The translations under genes were made by a program, and so were the position numbers. From Azospirillum ramasamyi (lineage in GTDB: Bacteria; Pseudomonadota; Alphaproteobacteria; Azospirillales; Azospirillaceae), in contig NZ_CP029834.1 in the NCBI RefSeq assembly GCF_003233655.1, positions 373,885 to 437,884 on the forward strand: a DNA stretch of 64,000 bases, written 5' to 3'. Below the pieces are notes generated by a model that saw only the letters and a list, made by a program, of their open reading frames with translations, was not told the origin of the DNA and ran no database searches. Shown one piece after another: positions 16,798-25,140 of this stretch (its first letter is position 1; the number at the start of each line of letters is the position of its first letter).

Positions 16798-17496
16798 TCA
16801 TCCGGGAGCCATGTTTCCGGTCGCGCGGGCGCCGTTCAGGAACAGCCGCACCGCCTGCCGGACATAGCGGTCGAGGTCGGGGATGGCCGGGGCGCTCTGC
16901 GGCAGGATCAGGCGGCGCACCAGCAGGTTGCCGGTGACCATGCCCAGGAAGGCCTGGGCGGCCACGGCCGGATCCTCGATCTTCAAGGTGCCGTTGTCCG
17001 ACAGGCGTTGCAGATACTCGGCAAGGCGGCGGATGGCGTTTTCCGGGCCGATGCGGAAAAAGGCCTCGGCGATGTCCGGCACGCGGTCGCCTTCGGAAAT
17101 CAGGATGCGGACCGTGCCGGTGGTTTCCTCGTTCAGCAGGGCCTTGACCAGATGCAGGGCGAAGGCGGTCAGCCCGGCCTCCGGCGTGACGCGGTCGTCG
17201 GCCTGGGCCGGGGCGAGGCCGGAGAGGATCATGGCGTTGTCCTCCTCCATGATCGCGCGGAACAGGCCTTCCTTGTCGCCGAAATGCTCGTACAGCGTGG
17301 CGCGGGAACCGCCGGCCACGGCGATGATGTCGCTGAGCGTCGTCTTCTCGAAGCCCTTCTCGATGAACAGGCGCCGGGCCGCGGTCAGGATCGCCTGCCG
17401 GCGCGCCAGTCCGCGTGGTCCGCAGGTGGCGGGCCCAGCCGGCGGCGGCCCGGCGGCTCCGGCGGCGACATCGGCCTTGTGGCTGCTGTTCGTCAT
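16798..17496 (-). CDS. TetR-family regulator (AcrR-like), copy 1
   Basis: The 232-residue repressor has the TetR helix-turn-helix TTLSDIIAVAGGSRATLYEHFGDKEGLF near residues 55-83 and a C-terminal ligand domain containing FFRIGPENAIRRLAEYL and AAQAFLGMVTGNLL. The same blocks recur in the TetR protein at 18562-19296, so the two are paralogues. The ATG at 17496 has a GGAGGAAAG site 8 bases upstream. Its target is not obvious; it lies downstream of the uspA-like gene on the same strand and convergent to the MFS gene, 13 bases away. Confidence 0.88.
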   Translation of the reverse strand: MTNSSHKADVAAGAAGPPPAGPATCGPRGLARRQAILTAARRLFIEKGFEKTTLSDIIAVAGGSRATLYEHFGDKEGLFRAIMEEDNAMILSGLAPAQADDRVTPEAGLTAFALHLVKALLNEETTGTVRILISEGDRVPDIAEAFFRIGPENAIRRLAEYLQRLSDNGTLKIEDPAVAAQAFLGMVTGNLLVRRLILPQSAPAIPDLDRYVRQAVRLFLNGARATGNMAPG

Positions 17497-17590
17497 GATG
17501 TGCTTTCCTCCGGCACGGCGGTGCCCGCGTCCGGTCTGATTGTTCGTTCCACGCCGTTGCGCCCGCGCCATTGCAGAACGTCTGTACCGG

Positions 17591-17639
17591 AAGGAGGGGT
17601 CGGCGCGATCTGCAAAAAAGACGCAGGCCCCCCCTCCTT
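17591..17639 (-). terminator. Probable terminator after the universal stress protein gene
   Basis: AAGGAGGGG (17591-17599) pairs perfectly with CCCCTCCTT (17631-17639). The loop carries a further small stem (CTGC/GCAG) around an A-run that reads as T-rich on the minus strand. It lies just past the stop of the minus-strand stress protein gene. Confidence 0.5.
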
Positions 17640-17647
17640 CGGCAGCG

Positions 17648-18505
17648 TCATCGCGACAGCAGGATCGGGGTGTTCGCCTTCGCCATAACCGTCCGGGTCG
17701 TCCCGCCGAAGACGAACTCGCTGATCCGCGGCCGGCCGTAGGCGCCCATAACCAGCAGATCGGCATCGACCGTGCGTGCATGGTCCAGCAGCACGGTGCC
17801 GGCATCGGTGCCGGGGCGCTGTTCCAGCACCACCTCGACCCCGTTGCGGGCCAGATGGCGGGACATGTCGGCTCCCGGATCGCCGCCGAGCAGGCCGTTC
17901 GGGCGCGCTTCGGGCACCACGACCAGATGCACCACGTCTGCCGCGGTCAGGAAGGGCATCGCGAGCGCGATGGAGGTCGCCGCCTCGCGGCTGCCGTTCC
18001 AGCCGACGACGATGCGCCGCCCGATGCGGTGCGACGGCCAGCCCGCCGGCAGAAGCAGGGTGGGGCGGCCGGAAGCGAAGATCACATCCTCCGACAGGCT
18101 GAGCATCCGCGCCGGCCGGGTCGGCCGCAGCGGCGGGCCGACGATGGCGAGGCTGGCATGGCGGGCATGGAGCATCAGCGACTCGCCATCCTCATGGTCG
18201 GACAGGCGCCATTCACCGCTGATGCCCGTGTCGGCGACGATGCGGTCGAACAGCGTCCGTGCCTCCGTCGCGGCGTTGCGGGTGGTGGTGTGATGCTGGC
18301 GCAGCATGGCTTCCAATGCGCCGCCGCGGGCGAAGCCGCTGCCGGGGGTCAGCTCCAGCCGGTTGGCGACGAAGGTGGCGATCAGATGCGCCTGCCAGTT
18401 TTGCGCCAGGGCGGCGGCGTAGGCGAGCCGGCCCGCCCGCTCCTCGTCCGCCTCGATGAAAACGACGATGTCCTTCGGCATTCCTGATGGCAGTCCGGGG
18501 GGCAT
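17648..18505 (-). CDS. Universal stress protein (tandem UspA domains)
   Basis: At 285 residues this is a two-domain Usp protein. The N-terminal domain (KDIVVFIEADEERAGRLAYAAAL) lacks a good nucleotide loop. The C-terminal domain has the ATP-binding pattern G-2x-G-9x-G-T in MGAYGRPRISEFVFGGTT, preceded by RRIVVGWNGSREAATS. Such proteins act in the cytoplasm in stress survival. I kept the ATG at 18505, which follows AGAGG at a proper distance; the ATG at 18481 (MPKDIVVF) has its AGGA too close. The gene lies between two paralogous TetR genes, all on the minus strand. Confidence 0.88.
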   Translation of the reverse strand: MPPGLPSGMPKDIVVFIEADEERAGRLAYAAALAQNWQAHLIATFVANRLELTPGSGFARGGALEAMLRQHHTTTRNAATEARTLFDRIVADTGISGEWRLSDHEDGESLMLHARHASLAIVGPPLRPTRPARMLSLSEDVIFASGRPTLLLPAGWPSHRIGRRIVVGWNGSREAATSIALAMPFLTAADVVHLVVVPEARPNGLLGGDPGADMSRHLARNGVEVVLEQRPGTDAGTVLLDHARTVDADLLVMGAYGRPRISEFVFGGTTRTVMAKANTPILLSR

Positions 18506-18561
18506 TCAACGGGCCTCTTGCTTGGCGGTTGGTTCGGGAGCGTGGTCGGGGCGCGGTGCCG

Positions 18562-19296
18562 TCAGGCGGCCGGCAGGGGCAAGGGCGGGGGCAAGGGCGG
18601 GGACGGCGCGGCGCCGCGCAGGAACAGGCGGACGCAGGCGCGCACATAAGCCTCCACCGCAGGCATGTCGACCGGGCGGTCGGGCAGGATCAGCCGCTCC
18701 ATCAGGAGGTTGCCGGTCACCATGCCGCAGAAGGCCTGCGCCGCCGCATCGGCGTCGGCGACGCGGATCCGTCCCGCCTCGGCCAGTTCGCGCAGGCAGC
18801 CGGCGATCCGCTCGCGCGTGCGCTCCGGCCCGACGCGGAAGAAGGTCTCGACGATGTCGGGAACGCGTGCGCCCTCGGAAATCAGCGTGCGCAGGATCGC
18901 CGTCGTCTGCGGCTCCGTCAGCGCATGCATGATGTGCAGAGCGATGCGGACCAGCCGCTCCTCCGGGTCGGCGAACTGCTCTGAACCGGTGCCGGCGGCA
19001 TCTGGGGCGGCGGCATCCAAGGCGAGGGTGTCCGGCGCCATGTCGTCGAGAACCTGGGCGCAATGCTCCTCCATCATGGCGCGGAACAGGCCGTCCTTGT
19101 CGCCGAAATGGGCATAGAGGGTCGTGCGCGACCCGCCGGCGAGCCGCAGCACATCGGTGAGCGACGTTCCGGCATAGCCCTTCTCGACGAACAGCACCGC
19201 CGCGGCATCCAGCAGCGCCCGGCAGCGCGCATGGCCGCGGGTGCCCGTTCCGGCGCCGTATTCCACCCCCCTTGTCTCCAGCCCCGTATCGGGCAT
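18562..19296 (-). CDS. TetR-family regulator of the RND pump (AcrR-like), copy 2
   Basis: This 244-residue TetR protein is divergent from the acrAB-type operon, the usual place for its repressor. The helix-turn-helix is TSLTDVLRLAGGSRTTLYAHFGDKDGLF; the C-terminal blocks FFRVGPERTRERIAGCL and AAQAFCGMVTGNLLMERLILP match the TetR at 16798-17496. The C-terminus ends in a proline-leucine run (SPPLPPPLPLPAA). The perfect inverted repeat at 19349-19367 in the divergent promoter region is its likely operator. Confidence 0.9.
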   Translation of the reverse strand: MPDTGLETRGVEYGAGTGTRGHARCRALLDAAAVLFVEKGYAGTSLTDVLRLAGGSRTTLYAHFGDKDGLFRAMMEEHCAQVLDDMAPDTLALDAAAPDAAGTGSEQFADPEERLVRIALHIMHALTEPQTTAILRTLISEGARVPDIVETFFRVGPERTRERIAGCLRELAEAGRIRVADADAAAQAFCGMVTGNLLMERLILPDRPVDMPAVEAYVRACVRLFLRGAAPSPPLPPPLPLPAA

Positions 19297-19348
19297 TGCG
19301 GAACCCCCTTGCGCGCTGCAGCATTCTGAATGTATCGTCTGGTACACT

Positions 19349-19367
19349 GTACTGTATGAGACAGTAC
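19349..19367. promoter_or_regulatory. TetR-type operator upstream of the RND pump operon
   Basis: GTACTGT-ATGAG-ACAGTAC is a perfect 7-5-7 inverted repeat in the 184-base region between the tetR and acrA starts. GGTACACTGTAC just before it (19341-19352) repeats the half-site. Dyads of this kind are classical AcrR/MexR-like targets; assignment to the adjacent TetR is by position. Confidence 0.75.
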
Positions 19368-19480
19368 TAAGCAACGGGGATGTGCCGGTCCACCCGCAGC
19401 CCGCACCGAAGGCCGGGGCAAAGCCCGGCCGTAGCAGGGAGACGGGACCGCAGACGCGCGGCGCCGAGACGAGGAAAGAG

Positions 19481-20677
19481 ATGTTCAGATCCAACTCATT
19501 CATGACGCTGGCCGCGGCGGCTGCGCTGATTGCGGTGCTCGCGGGCTGCAACCAGCAGAAGCAGGCGGCAGGCCAGCCCCCGGCCGGCGGTCCGCCGGAG
19601 GTGTCGGTCATCACCATCGGGCCGCAGCCCCTGACCGTGACGACCGAGCTGCCGGGACGCACCGCCGCCTACCGGGTGGCTGAAATCCGCCCGCAGGTCA
19701 GCGGCATCGTGCTGAAGCGCCTGTTCCGCGAGGGCAGCGAAGTCAAGGCCGGCGACCAGCTCTACCAGATCGATCCCGCCATCTACGAGGCGGCGCTGGC
19801 GAGCGCCCAGGCCGATGTGCAGAAGGCGGAAGCGAACCTGCAGGCCGCGCGCAACAAGGCCGGACGTTATGGCGACCTCGTGAAGAACAGCGTGGTCAGC
19901 AAGCAGGATTTCGACGACGTCCAGGCCACGCTGAAACAGGCCGAGGCGCAGCTGGCCGCCGCGAAGGCCGCCTACAACCTCGCCAACATCAACCTCAGCT
20001 ACACCAAGGTTTTCGCGCCGATCTCCGGCCGCATCGGCAAGTCGGCGGTCACCGAAGGCGCGCTGGTCACCGCCAGCCAGGCGACGGCGCTGGCGACCAT
20101 CCAGCAGTTCGACCCGATCTATGTCGACGTGACGCAGACCGCCTCGCAGCTGATGAAGCTGCGCGAGGATATGGCGACCGGCCGCATCCGCCCGGCCGAA
20201 CCCGGCAAGATCCCGGTGACGCTGTTCCTGAACAGCAACGGCGACAACACCCCCTATCCGGCGAAGGGCGAACTCCAGTTCTCCGACGTGACGGTGGATG
20301 CCGGAACCAGCTCCGTCCAGCTGCGCGCCGTCTTCCCCAACCCGAACAAGGAACTGCTGCCAGGCCTGTTCGTGCGTGCCCGCGTGGAGCAGGGCGTCGC
20401 CGAGAACGCCATCACCGTGCCGCAGGCGGCGGTCAGCCGCGGACCGGACGGCAGCGCCCGCGTCTGGGTGGTGGGCGCCGACAACAAGGCGGCCCAGCGC
20501 ACGATCAAGACCGAACGGGCGGTCGGCAATCTCTGGCTGGTGTCGGACGGGCTGGCCGCCGGCGAGCAGGTGGTCGTCGAAGGACTGCAGAAGGTCAAGC
20601 CGGGTGCCGAGGTGAAGCCGGTGCCGGCGCAGAACGCCCTTGCGGCGCTGCCTGAACAGGCCGCTTCGGCCCGCTGA
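19481..20677 (+). CDS. acrA: RND efflux periplasmic adaptor lipoprotein (AcrA/MexA type)
   Basis: The 398-residue protein starts with a lipoprotein signal, hydrophobic AAAAALIAVLAG followed by the lipobox cysteine at residue 23 (LAGC), and continues as an HlyD-family adaptor: beta-barrel and lipoyl halves (RPQVSGIVLKRLFREGSEVKAGDQLY, then YTKVFAPISGRIGKSAVTEGALV) flank a long helical hairpin rich in A, K and Q (residues about 105-170). It links the inner-membrane pump to an outer-membrane channel. The ATG at 19481 follows GAGGAAAGAG. The acrB-type gene begins 17 bases after its stop. No TolC/OprM-type gene is in the window, so the channel must come from elsewhere. Confidence 0.95.
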   Translation: MFRSNSFMTLAAAAALIAVLAGCNQQKQAAGQPPAGGPPEVSVITIGPQPLTVTTELPGRTAAYRVAEIRPQVSGIVLKRLFREGSEVKAGDQLYQIDPAIYEAALASAQADVQKAEANLQAARNKAGRYGDLVKNSVVSKQDFDDVQATLKQAEAQLAAAKAAYNLANINLSYTKVFAPISGRIGKSAVTEGALVTASQATALATIQQFDPIYVDVTQTASQLMKLREDMATGRIRPAEPGKIPVTLFLNSNGDNTPYPAKGELQFSDVTVDAGTSSVQLRAVFPNPNKELLPGLFVRARVEQGVAENAITVPQAAVSRGPDGSARVWVVGADNKAAQRTIKTERAVGNLWLVSDGLAAGEQVVVEGLQKVKPGAEVKPVPAQNALAALPEQAASAR

Positions 20678-20694
20678 TCCAGGATACCGCTCCC

Positions 20695-23600
20695 ATGTCA
20701 AAATTCTTCATCGACCGGCCGGTCTTCGCCTGGGTCATCGCCATCGTCATCATGATGGCCGGCGCCCTGGCGATCCTGCGCCTGCCCGTCGAGCAATATC
20801 CGAAGATCGCGCCGCCGACGGTATCGATCTCCGCCAGCTATCCCGGCGCCTCGGCCAAGACGCTGGAGGACACGGTCACGCAGGTCATCGAACAGAAGAT
20901 GACCGGGCTCGACCATTTCCGCTACATGTCCTCCAACAGTGACTCCTCCGGCAACGTGACCATCACGCTGACCTTCGAGCCGGAGGCTAACCCCGACATC
21001 GCCCAGGTCCAGGTGCAGAACAAGCTGCAGCTGGCGGTTCCCCTGCTGCCGCAGGAGGTCCAGCAGCGCGGCCTGCAGGTGTCGAAGGCGGGCAACGACT
21101 TCCTGATGGTGGTGGGCTTCGTGTCGAGCGACGGCCGCCTGAGTCAGGGCGAGATCTCCGACTACGTCACCTCCAACCTCCAGGATACGCTGAGCCGTGT
21201 CGAAGGCGTGGGCGACGTCACCGTCTTCGGCCCGCAGAACGCCATGCGCATCTGGCTCGACCCCGATGCGCTGAACAACTTCGCGCTGACCACCACCGAC
21301 GTCTCCAACGCCATCAAGACCCAGAACGCACAGGTCTCCGCCGGCCAGCTCGGCGGCGCCCCGGCGGTTCCGGGCCAGCAGATCAACGCCACCATCACCG
21401 CCCAGTCGCGCCTGCAGACGCCCGAACAGTTCGGCGCCATCCTGCTGCGCGTGAACCCCGACGGCTCCCAGGTGCGGCTGCGCGACGTGGCGCGGATCGA
21501 GATCGGCTCCGAGACCTACGAGATCAGCGCCGCCTACAACGGCAATCCGGCGGCGGGCGTCGGCATCAAGCTGGCGACCGGCGCCAACGCGCTGGACACC
21601 GCCGCCGCGGTCAAGGCGCGCGTGGCGGAACTGCAGCCCTTCTTCCCGGCGGGCATCGAGGTCATCTACCCCTACGACACGACGCCCTTCGTCAAGCTGT
21701 CGATCGATGGAGTCATCAAGACGCTGTTCGAGGCCATCGTCCTCGTCTTCGTCGTGATGTACCTGTTCCTGCAGAATTTCCGCGCGACGCTGATCCCGAC
21801 CATCGCCGTTCCGGTGGTGCTGCTCGGCACCTTCGGCGTGATGTCCGCCTTCGGCTTCTCGGTCAACGTGCTGACGATGTTCGGCATGGTGCTGGCGATC
21901 GGCCTGCTGGTCGACGACGCCATCGTCGTGGTCGAGAACGTCGAGCGCGTGATGAGCGAGGAGGGGCTGCCCCCGCGCGAGGCGACGCGCAAGTCGATGG
22001 ACCAGATCACCGGCGCGCTGATCGGCATCGCGCTGGTGCTGTCGGCCGTGTTCGTGCCGATGGCCTTCTTCGGCGGGTCGGCCGGCGCCATCTACCGCCA
22101 GTTCGCGCTGACCATCGTATCGGCGATGGCGCTGTCGGTGGTGGTCGCGCTGGTTCTGACCCCGGCGCTCTGCGCCACCATGCTGAAGCAGGTTCCGGCC
22201 GGCCATGGGCATGCCCGCAAGGGCTTCTTCGGCCTGTTCAACCGCGGCTTCGACGCCAGCAGCCGGGTCTACGTCCGCGGCGTGCGGGGGGCGGTGAACC
22301 GGCTGGGCCGCTATTTCGTCGCCTATCTGCTGATCCTCGGCGGGCTGGGCTACCTGTTCCTGCAGATGCCGTCCTCCTTCCTGCCGACGGAGGACCGCGG
22401 CCAGCTGTTCGTGCTGTGGTCGGCCCCGCCGAACGCCAGCGCCGAGCGCACGGCCGAGACCGCCAAGGCCGTCACCAGCTATTTCCTGGAAAAGGAGAAG
22501 GACAGCGTCGAGGGCCTGTTCACCATTGTCGGCTTCAACTTCTCCGGCCGCGGCCAGAATGCCGGCATGGCCTTCGTCCGGCTGAAGGACTGGAGCGAGC
22601 GCGAATCCCCGGCGCTGAAGCCGCAGGCCATCGCCGGGCGGGCGATGGGGGCGCTGTCGCAGCTGAAGGATGCGGTGGTCTTCGCCTTCCTGCCGCCGTC
22701 GGTCCCCGGCCTCGGCAACGCCACCGGCTTCGACCTGCAGCTGGTCGATCGCGGCGGGCTGGGCCATGACCGGCTGATGCAGGCGCGCAACCAGCTGCTG
22801 GGCATGGCGGCGCAGAATCCGAAGCTGGTCGGCGTCCGCCCCAACGGCCTGGAGGACACGCCGCAGTTCAAGCTGGACATCGACCGCGAGAAGGCGAGCG
22901 CGCTCGGGCTTTCGCTCAGCGACATCAACACGACGCTGTCGGTGGCCTGGGGCTCGTCCTACGTCAACGACTTCATCGACCAGGGCCGCGTGAAGAAGGT
23001 CTATCTGCAGGCCGACGCGCCCTACCGCATGCAGCCGAGCGACATCGACCGCTGGTACGTGCGCAACTCCAGCAACCAGATGGTCCCCTTCTCCGCCTTC
23101 ACGACGGCGCAGTGGGTCTACGGCTCGCCCAAGCTGGAGCGCTATAACGGCTCCTCCTCGCTGAACATCCAGGGATCGGCCGCACCGGGCATCAGTTCGG
23201 GCGAGGCGATGGCCGAGATGGAAGCGATGATGCAGAAGCTGCCGCCGGGCATCGGCTACGAGTGGACCGGCCTGTCCTTCGAGGAGCGGCTCAGCGGCTC
23301 GCAGGCCCCGGTGCTCTATGCTCTGTCGATGCTCATCGTCTTCCTCTGTCTGGCGGCGCTTTACGAGAGCTGGTCGGTGCCGGCCTCGGTGATCCTGGTG
23401 GTGCCGCTGGGCGTCATCGGCGCGGTCATCGCGGCGACGCTGCGCGGCCTGCCGAGCGACGTCTATTTCCAGGTCGGCCTGCTGACCACCATCGGACTGT
23501 CGGCGAAGAACGCCATCCTGATCGTGGAGTTCGCCAAGTCGCTCTACGACCAGGGCATGGATCTGAAGGAGGCGACGATCGAGGCCTGCCGCCAGCGTCT

Positions 23601-23838
23601 GCGGCCGATCATCATGACCTCGCTGGCCTTCGTCCTCGGCGTGCTGCCGCTGGCGATCGCAACCGGCGCCGGGTCGGAGAGCCAGAACGCCATCGGCGTC
23701 GGCGTGATGGGCGGCATGATCTCCGCCACCGTGCTGGCGATCCTGTTCGTGCCGGTTTTCTTCGTCGGGGTATACCGCCTGTTCGTCCGCCGGCGCCCCG
23801 GCCAGGATGCCGTACCGCAGCATGCTGCGGGTGACTGA
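20695..23838 (+). CDS. acrB: RND multidrug efflux pump, HAE-1 family (AcrB/MexB type)
   Basis: This 1047-residue pump has the full AcrB architecture: first helix after MSKFFIDRPVFAWVIAIVIMM, two large periplasmic loops, and the proton-relay aspartates in LAIGLLVDDAIVVVENVERVM (helix 4) and lysine in GLSAKNAILIVEFAKSLYDQG (helix 10). The porter-domain opening (YPKIAPPTVSISASYPGASAKT) is standard for hydrophobic and amphiphilic drug exporters. Length and motifs are intact. It follows acrA in the same operon and ends at a strong intrinsic terminator. Confidence 0.96.
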   Translation: MSKFFIDRPVFAWVIAIVIMMAGALAILRLPVEQYPKIAPPTVSISASYPGASAKTLEDTVTQVIEQKMTGLDHFRYMSSNSDSSGNVTITLTFEPEANPDIAQVQVQNKLQLAVPLLPQEVQQRGLQVSKAGNDFLMVVGFVSSDGRLSQGEISDYVTSNLQDTLSRVEGVGDVTVFGPQNAMRIWLDPDALNNFALTTTDVSNAIKTQNAQVSAGQLGGAPAVPGQQINATITAQSRLQTPEQFGAILLRVNPDGSQVRLRDVARIEIGSETYEISAAYNGNPAAGVGIKLATGANALDTAAAVKARVAELQPFFPAGIEVIYPYDTTPFVKLSIDGVIKTLFEAIVLVFVVMYLFLQNFRATLIPTIAVPVVLLGTFGVMSAFGFSVNVLTMFGMVLAIGLLVDDAIVVVENVERVMSEEGLPPREATRKSMDQITGALIGIALVLSAVFVPMAFFGGSAGAIYRQFALTIVSAMALSVVVALVLTPALCATMLKQVPAGHGHARKGFFGLFNRGFDASSRVYVRGVRGAVNRLGRYFVAYLLILGGLGYLFLQMPSSFLPTEDRGQLFVLWSAPPNASAERTAETAKAVTSYFLEKEKDSVEGLFTIVGFNFSGRGQNAGMAFVRLKDWSERESPALKPQAIAGRAMGALSQLKDAVVFAFLPPSVPGLGNATGFDLQLVDRGGLGHDRLMQARNQLLGMAAQNPKLVGVRPNGLEDTPQFKLDIDREKASALGLSLSDINTTLSVAWGSSYVNDFIDQGRVKKVYLQADAPYRMQPSDIDRWYVRNSSNQMVPFSAFTTAQWVYGSPKLERYNGSSSLNIQGSAAPGISSGEAMAEMEAMMQKLPPGIGYEWTGLSFEERLSGSQAPVLYALSMLIVFLCLAALYESWSVPASVILVVPLGVIGAVIAATLRGLPSDVYFQVGLLTTIGLSAKNAILIVEFAKSLYDQGMDLKEATIEACRQRLRPIIMTSLAFVLGVLPLAIATGAGSESQNAIGVGVMGGMISATVLAILFVPVFFVGVYRLFVRRRPGQDAVPQHAAGD

Positions 23839-23865
23839 ACGGGCCAGCTCCCGCCGTTGAAACGG

Positions 23866-23902
23866 AAAAGCGCCGGGTCCCTCGCGGGCCCGGCGCTTTT
23901 TT
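23866..23902 (+). terminator. Intrinsic terminator of the acrAB-type operon
   Basis: AAAAGCGCCGGGTCC (23866-23880) pairs over its whole length, with one T-G pair, with GGGCCCGGCGCTTTT (23886-23900) around a 5-base loop, and a T-run follows. It lies between the convergent acrB and nucleoside-permease genes, and the A-run on its left lets it work in both directions. Confidence 0.9.
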
Positions 23903-23972
23903 CTTGCCCGGTGGATTTTCTTGCCCGGCGGAATGGAACGCCGGAATGGACGCGGTCTCTACGCCTGCGCCT

Positions 23973-24992
23973 TTATTGGGCCGGCAGCGCCGGAACGCCG
24001 TCCTTCCACTGGTCCCAGTGGCCGACGATGTGGTCGACCAGGCGGGAGCCGACCAGTTCCACATTCTCCACCGTCTCGGCGAAGCCGCCGGCCGTTTCGC
24101 CGGGCTTCGGGTCGAGATGCTGCAGGGTGGTCTCGTTCGGGTTGCCTTGGTCGAAATTGACGGCGCCGCGCAGGCTCATCACCCGGTCGGAGCCCTGCAG
24201 CCGCTTGATCACCAGCGTGATCGCCGCCGCTTCCATCTCGGTGATGACATAGTCGTCGGCGCCATAGAGCTTGGCGATGTACTGCGCCTGTTCCGACATG
24301 CCGGGGCCGTGGAAGAAGGTGTCGCCGGTCATGTGCGTGCCGGTGCCCACGAAAGGAGCACGTTGCGCGGCTTCCTGCGGATAGCGCTTGCGATAGGCAC
24401 GGGCGGACTCGCTGTCCTTCAACGGCGTGTCGGCGGTCAGCCGCATCGCCCAGGAGACCAGCGCCGGGTTCATCGGGAACAGGCGCACCGCTTCATAGCC
24501 CTTGCGCGGCATGAAGGTCGGCTCGCCCGGCTTGCCTTCCTCCGGCGCCCAGCGATGGCCCAGGTCGTAATCGACCACCCAGGTCGCCCAGCTCACCTTG
24601 CCGATGGTGCCGCGCGACGGCGGGGTGCCGGCCACGCCGGTGACCAGGAAATAGGCTTGCGACAGGTCGAGCTGCGGGTTCAGCAGGATCGCCTGCATCG
24701 AGGCGGAGGAACTGACCTTGCCCATGCCCAGGACCGACCCGCACACGCCGTCGGCGTTGCAGTAGACCGGGTTCAGGGCGCCCTTCACCGTGATCGGTTC
24801 GGCGGTCCGCCAATAGCGCTCGTACCAGTGCTGGAACTCGCCCGCCCGGTCGCCGGTGTTCTTGCCGATCTCGAACATCGACCCGACGAACACCTTGACC
24901 TTGACCGGCTCCGCGGCCTGGAGGGACCCGTTCAGCCCGAACAGGAGCAGGGCCGACAGGGCGGCGCTGCGGCAGCAGGAGAACAACAACAT
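23973..24992 (-). CDS. Exported purine nucleoside permease (NUP) family protein
   Basis: The 339-residue protein has a cleavable signal peptide (SAALSALLLFGLNGSLQAAEP) and then fits the NUP family: VKVFVGSMFEIGKNTGDRAGEFQHWYERYW, NADGVCGSVLGMGKVSSSASM, and MTGDTFFHGPGMSEQAQYIAKL. The family is named from fungal permeases, but the fold resembles nucleoside phosphorylases and the bacterial members are soluble periplasmic proteins, so nucleoside binding or cleavage is plausible and true permease activity is not. The ATG at 24992 follows GGAG; an upstream in-frame ATG at 25070 adds a stretch without signal character. It stands alone, convergent with acrB. Confidence 0.85.
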   Translation of the reverse strand: MLLFSCCRSAALSALLLFGLNGSLQAAEPVKVKVFVGSMFEIGKNTGDRAGEFQHWYERYWRTAEPITVKGALNPVYCNADGVCGSVLGMGKVSSSASMQAILLNPQLDLSQAYFLVTGVAGTPPSRGTIGKVSWATWVVDYDLGHRWAPEEGKPGEPTFMPRKGYEAVRLFPMNPALVSWAMRLTADTPLKDSESARAYRKRYPQEAAQRAPFVGTGTHMTGDTFFHGPGMSEQAQYIAKLYGADDYVITEMEAAAITLVIKRLQGSDRVMSLRGAVNFDQGNPNETTLQHLDPKPGETAGGFAETVENVELVGSRLVDHIVGHWDQWKDGVPALPAQ

Positions 24993-25080
24993 CGAACTTA
25001 CACTCCGTGGGGCATCAGATGCGCGGGTGTATGCAATGACTGAGCCATGCCCGCCGGCTTCCATTCGCATGGAAATGAAA

Positions 25081-25114
25081 AACGCCCCGCACCGGGGGCG
25101 CAGGGCGTTCTTTC
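25081..25114 (-). terminator. Intrinsic terminator after the RNase J gene
   Basis: AACGCCC (25081-25087) and GGGCGTT (25103-25109) form a stem with an inner GC-rich pairing. On the minus strand the hairpin is followed by a T-run (GGGCGTTTTTCATTTC). It lies 31 bases past the minus-strand RNase J stop. Confidence 0.75.
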
Positions 25115-25140
25115 GATCCGGATGGGCGTTCAGGCCGTGT

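Noticed and set aside
12884..16867. Very long plus-strand open frame opposite the LacI and dehydrogenase genes
   Set aside because: Its codons are the antisense of clear families and it merges into the MFS gene out of frame; long antisense frames are common in such GC-rich DNA.
20698..23823. 1041-codon open frame antisense to acrB
   Set aside because: It mirrors acrB almost exactly, is rich in H, R, D and Q as expected for antisense reading, and shows no family motif.
19481..23838. Complete tripartite efflux system
   Set aside because: No TolC/OprM-type outer-membrane channel gene follows acrB; the operon ends at a strong terminator, so only the adaptor and pump are annotated.
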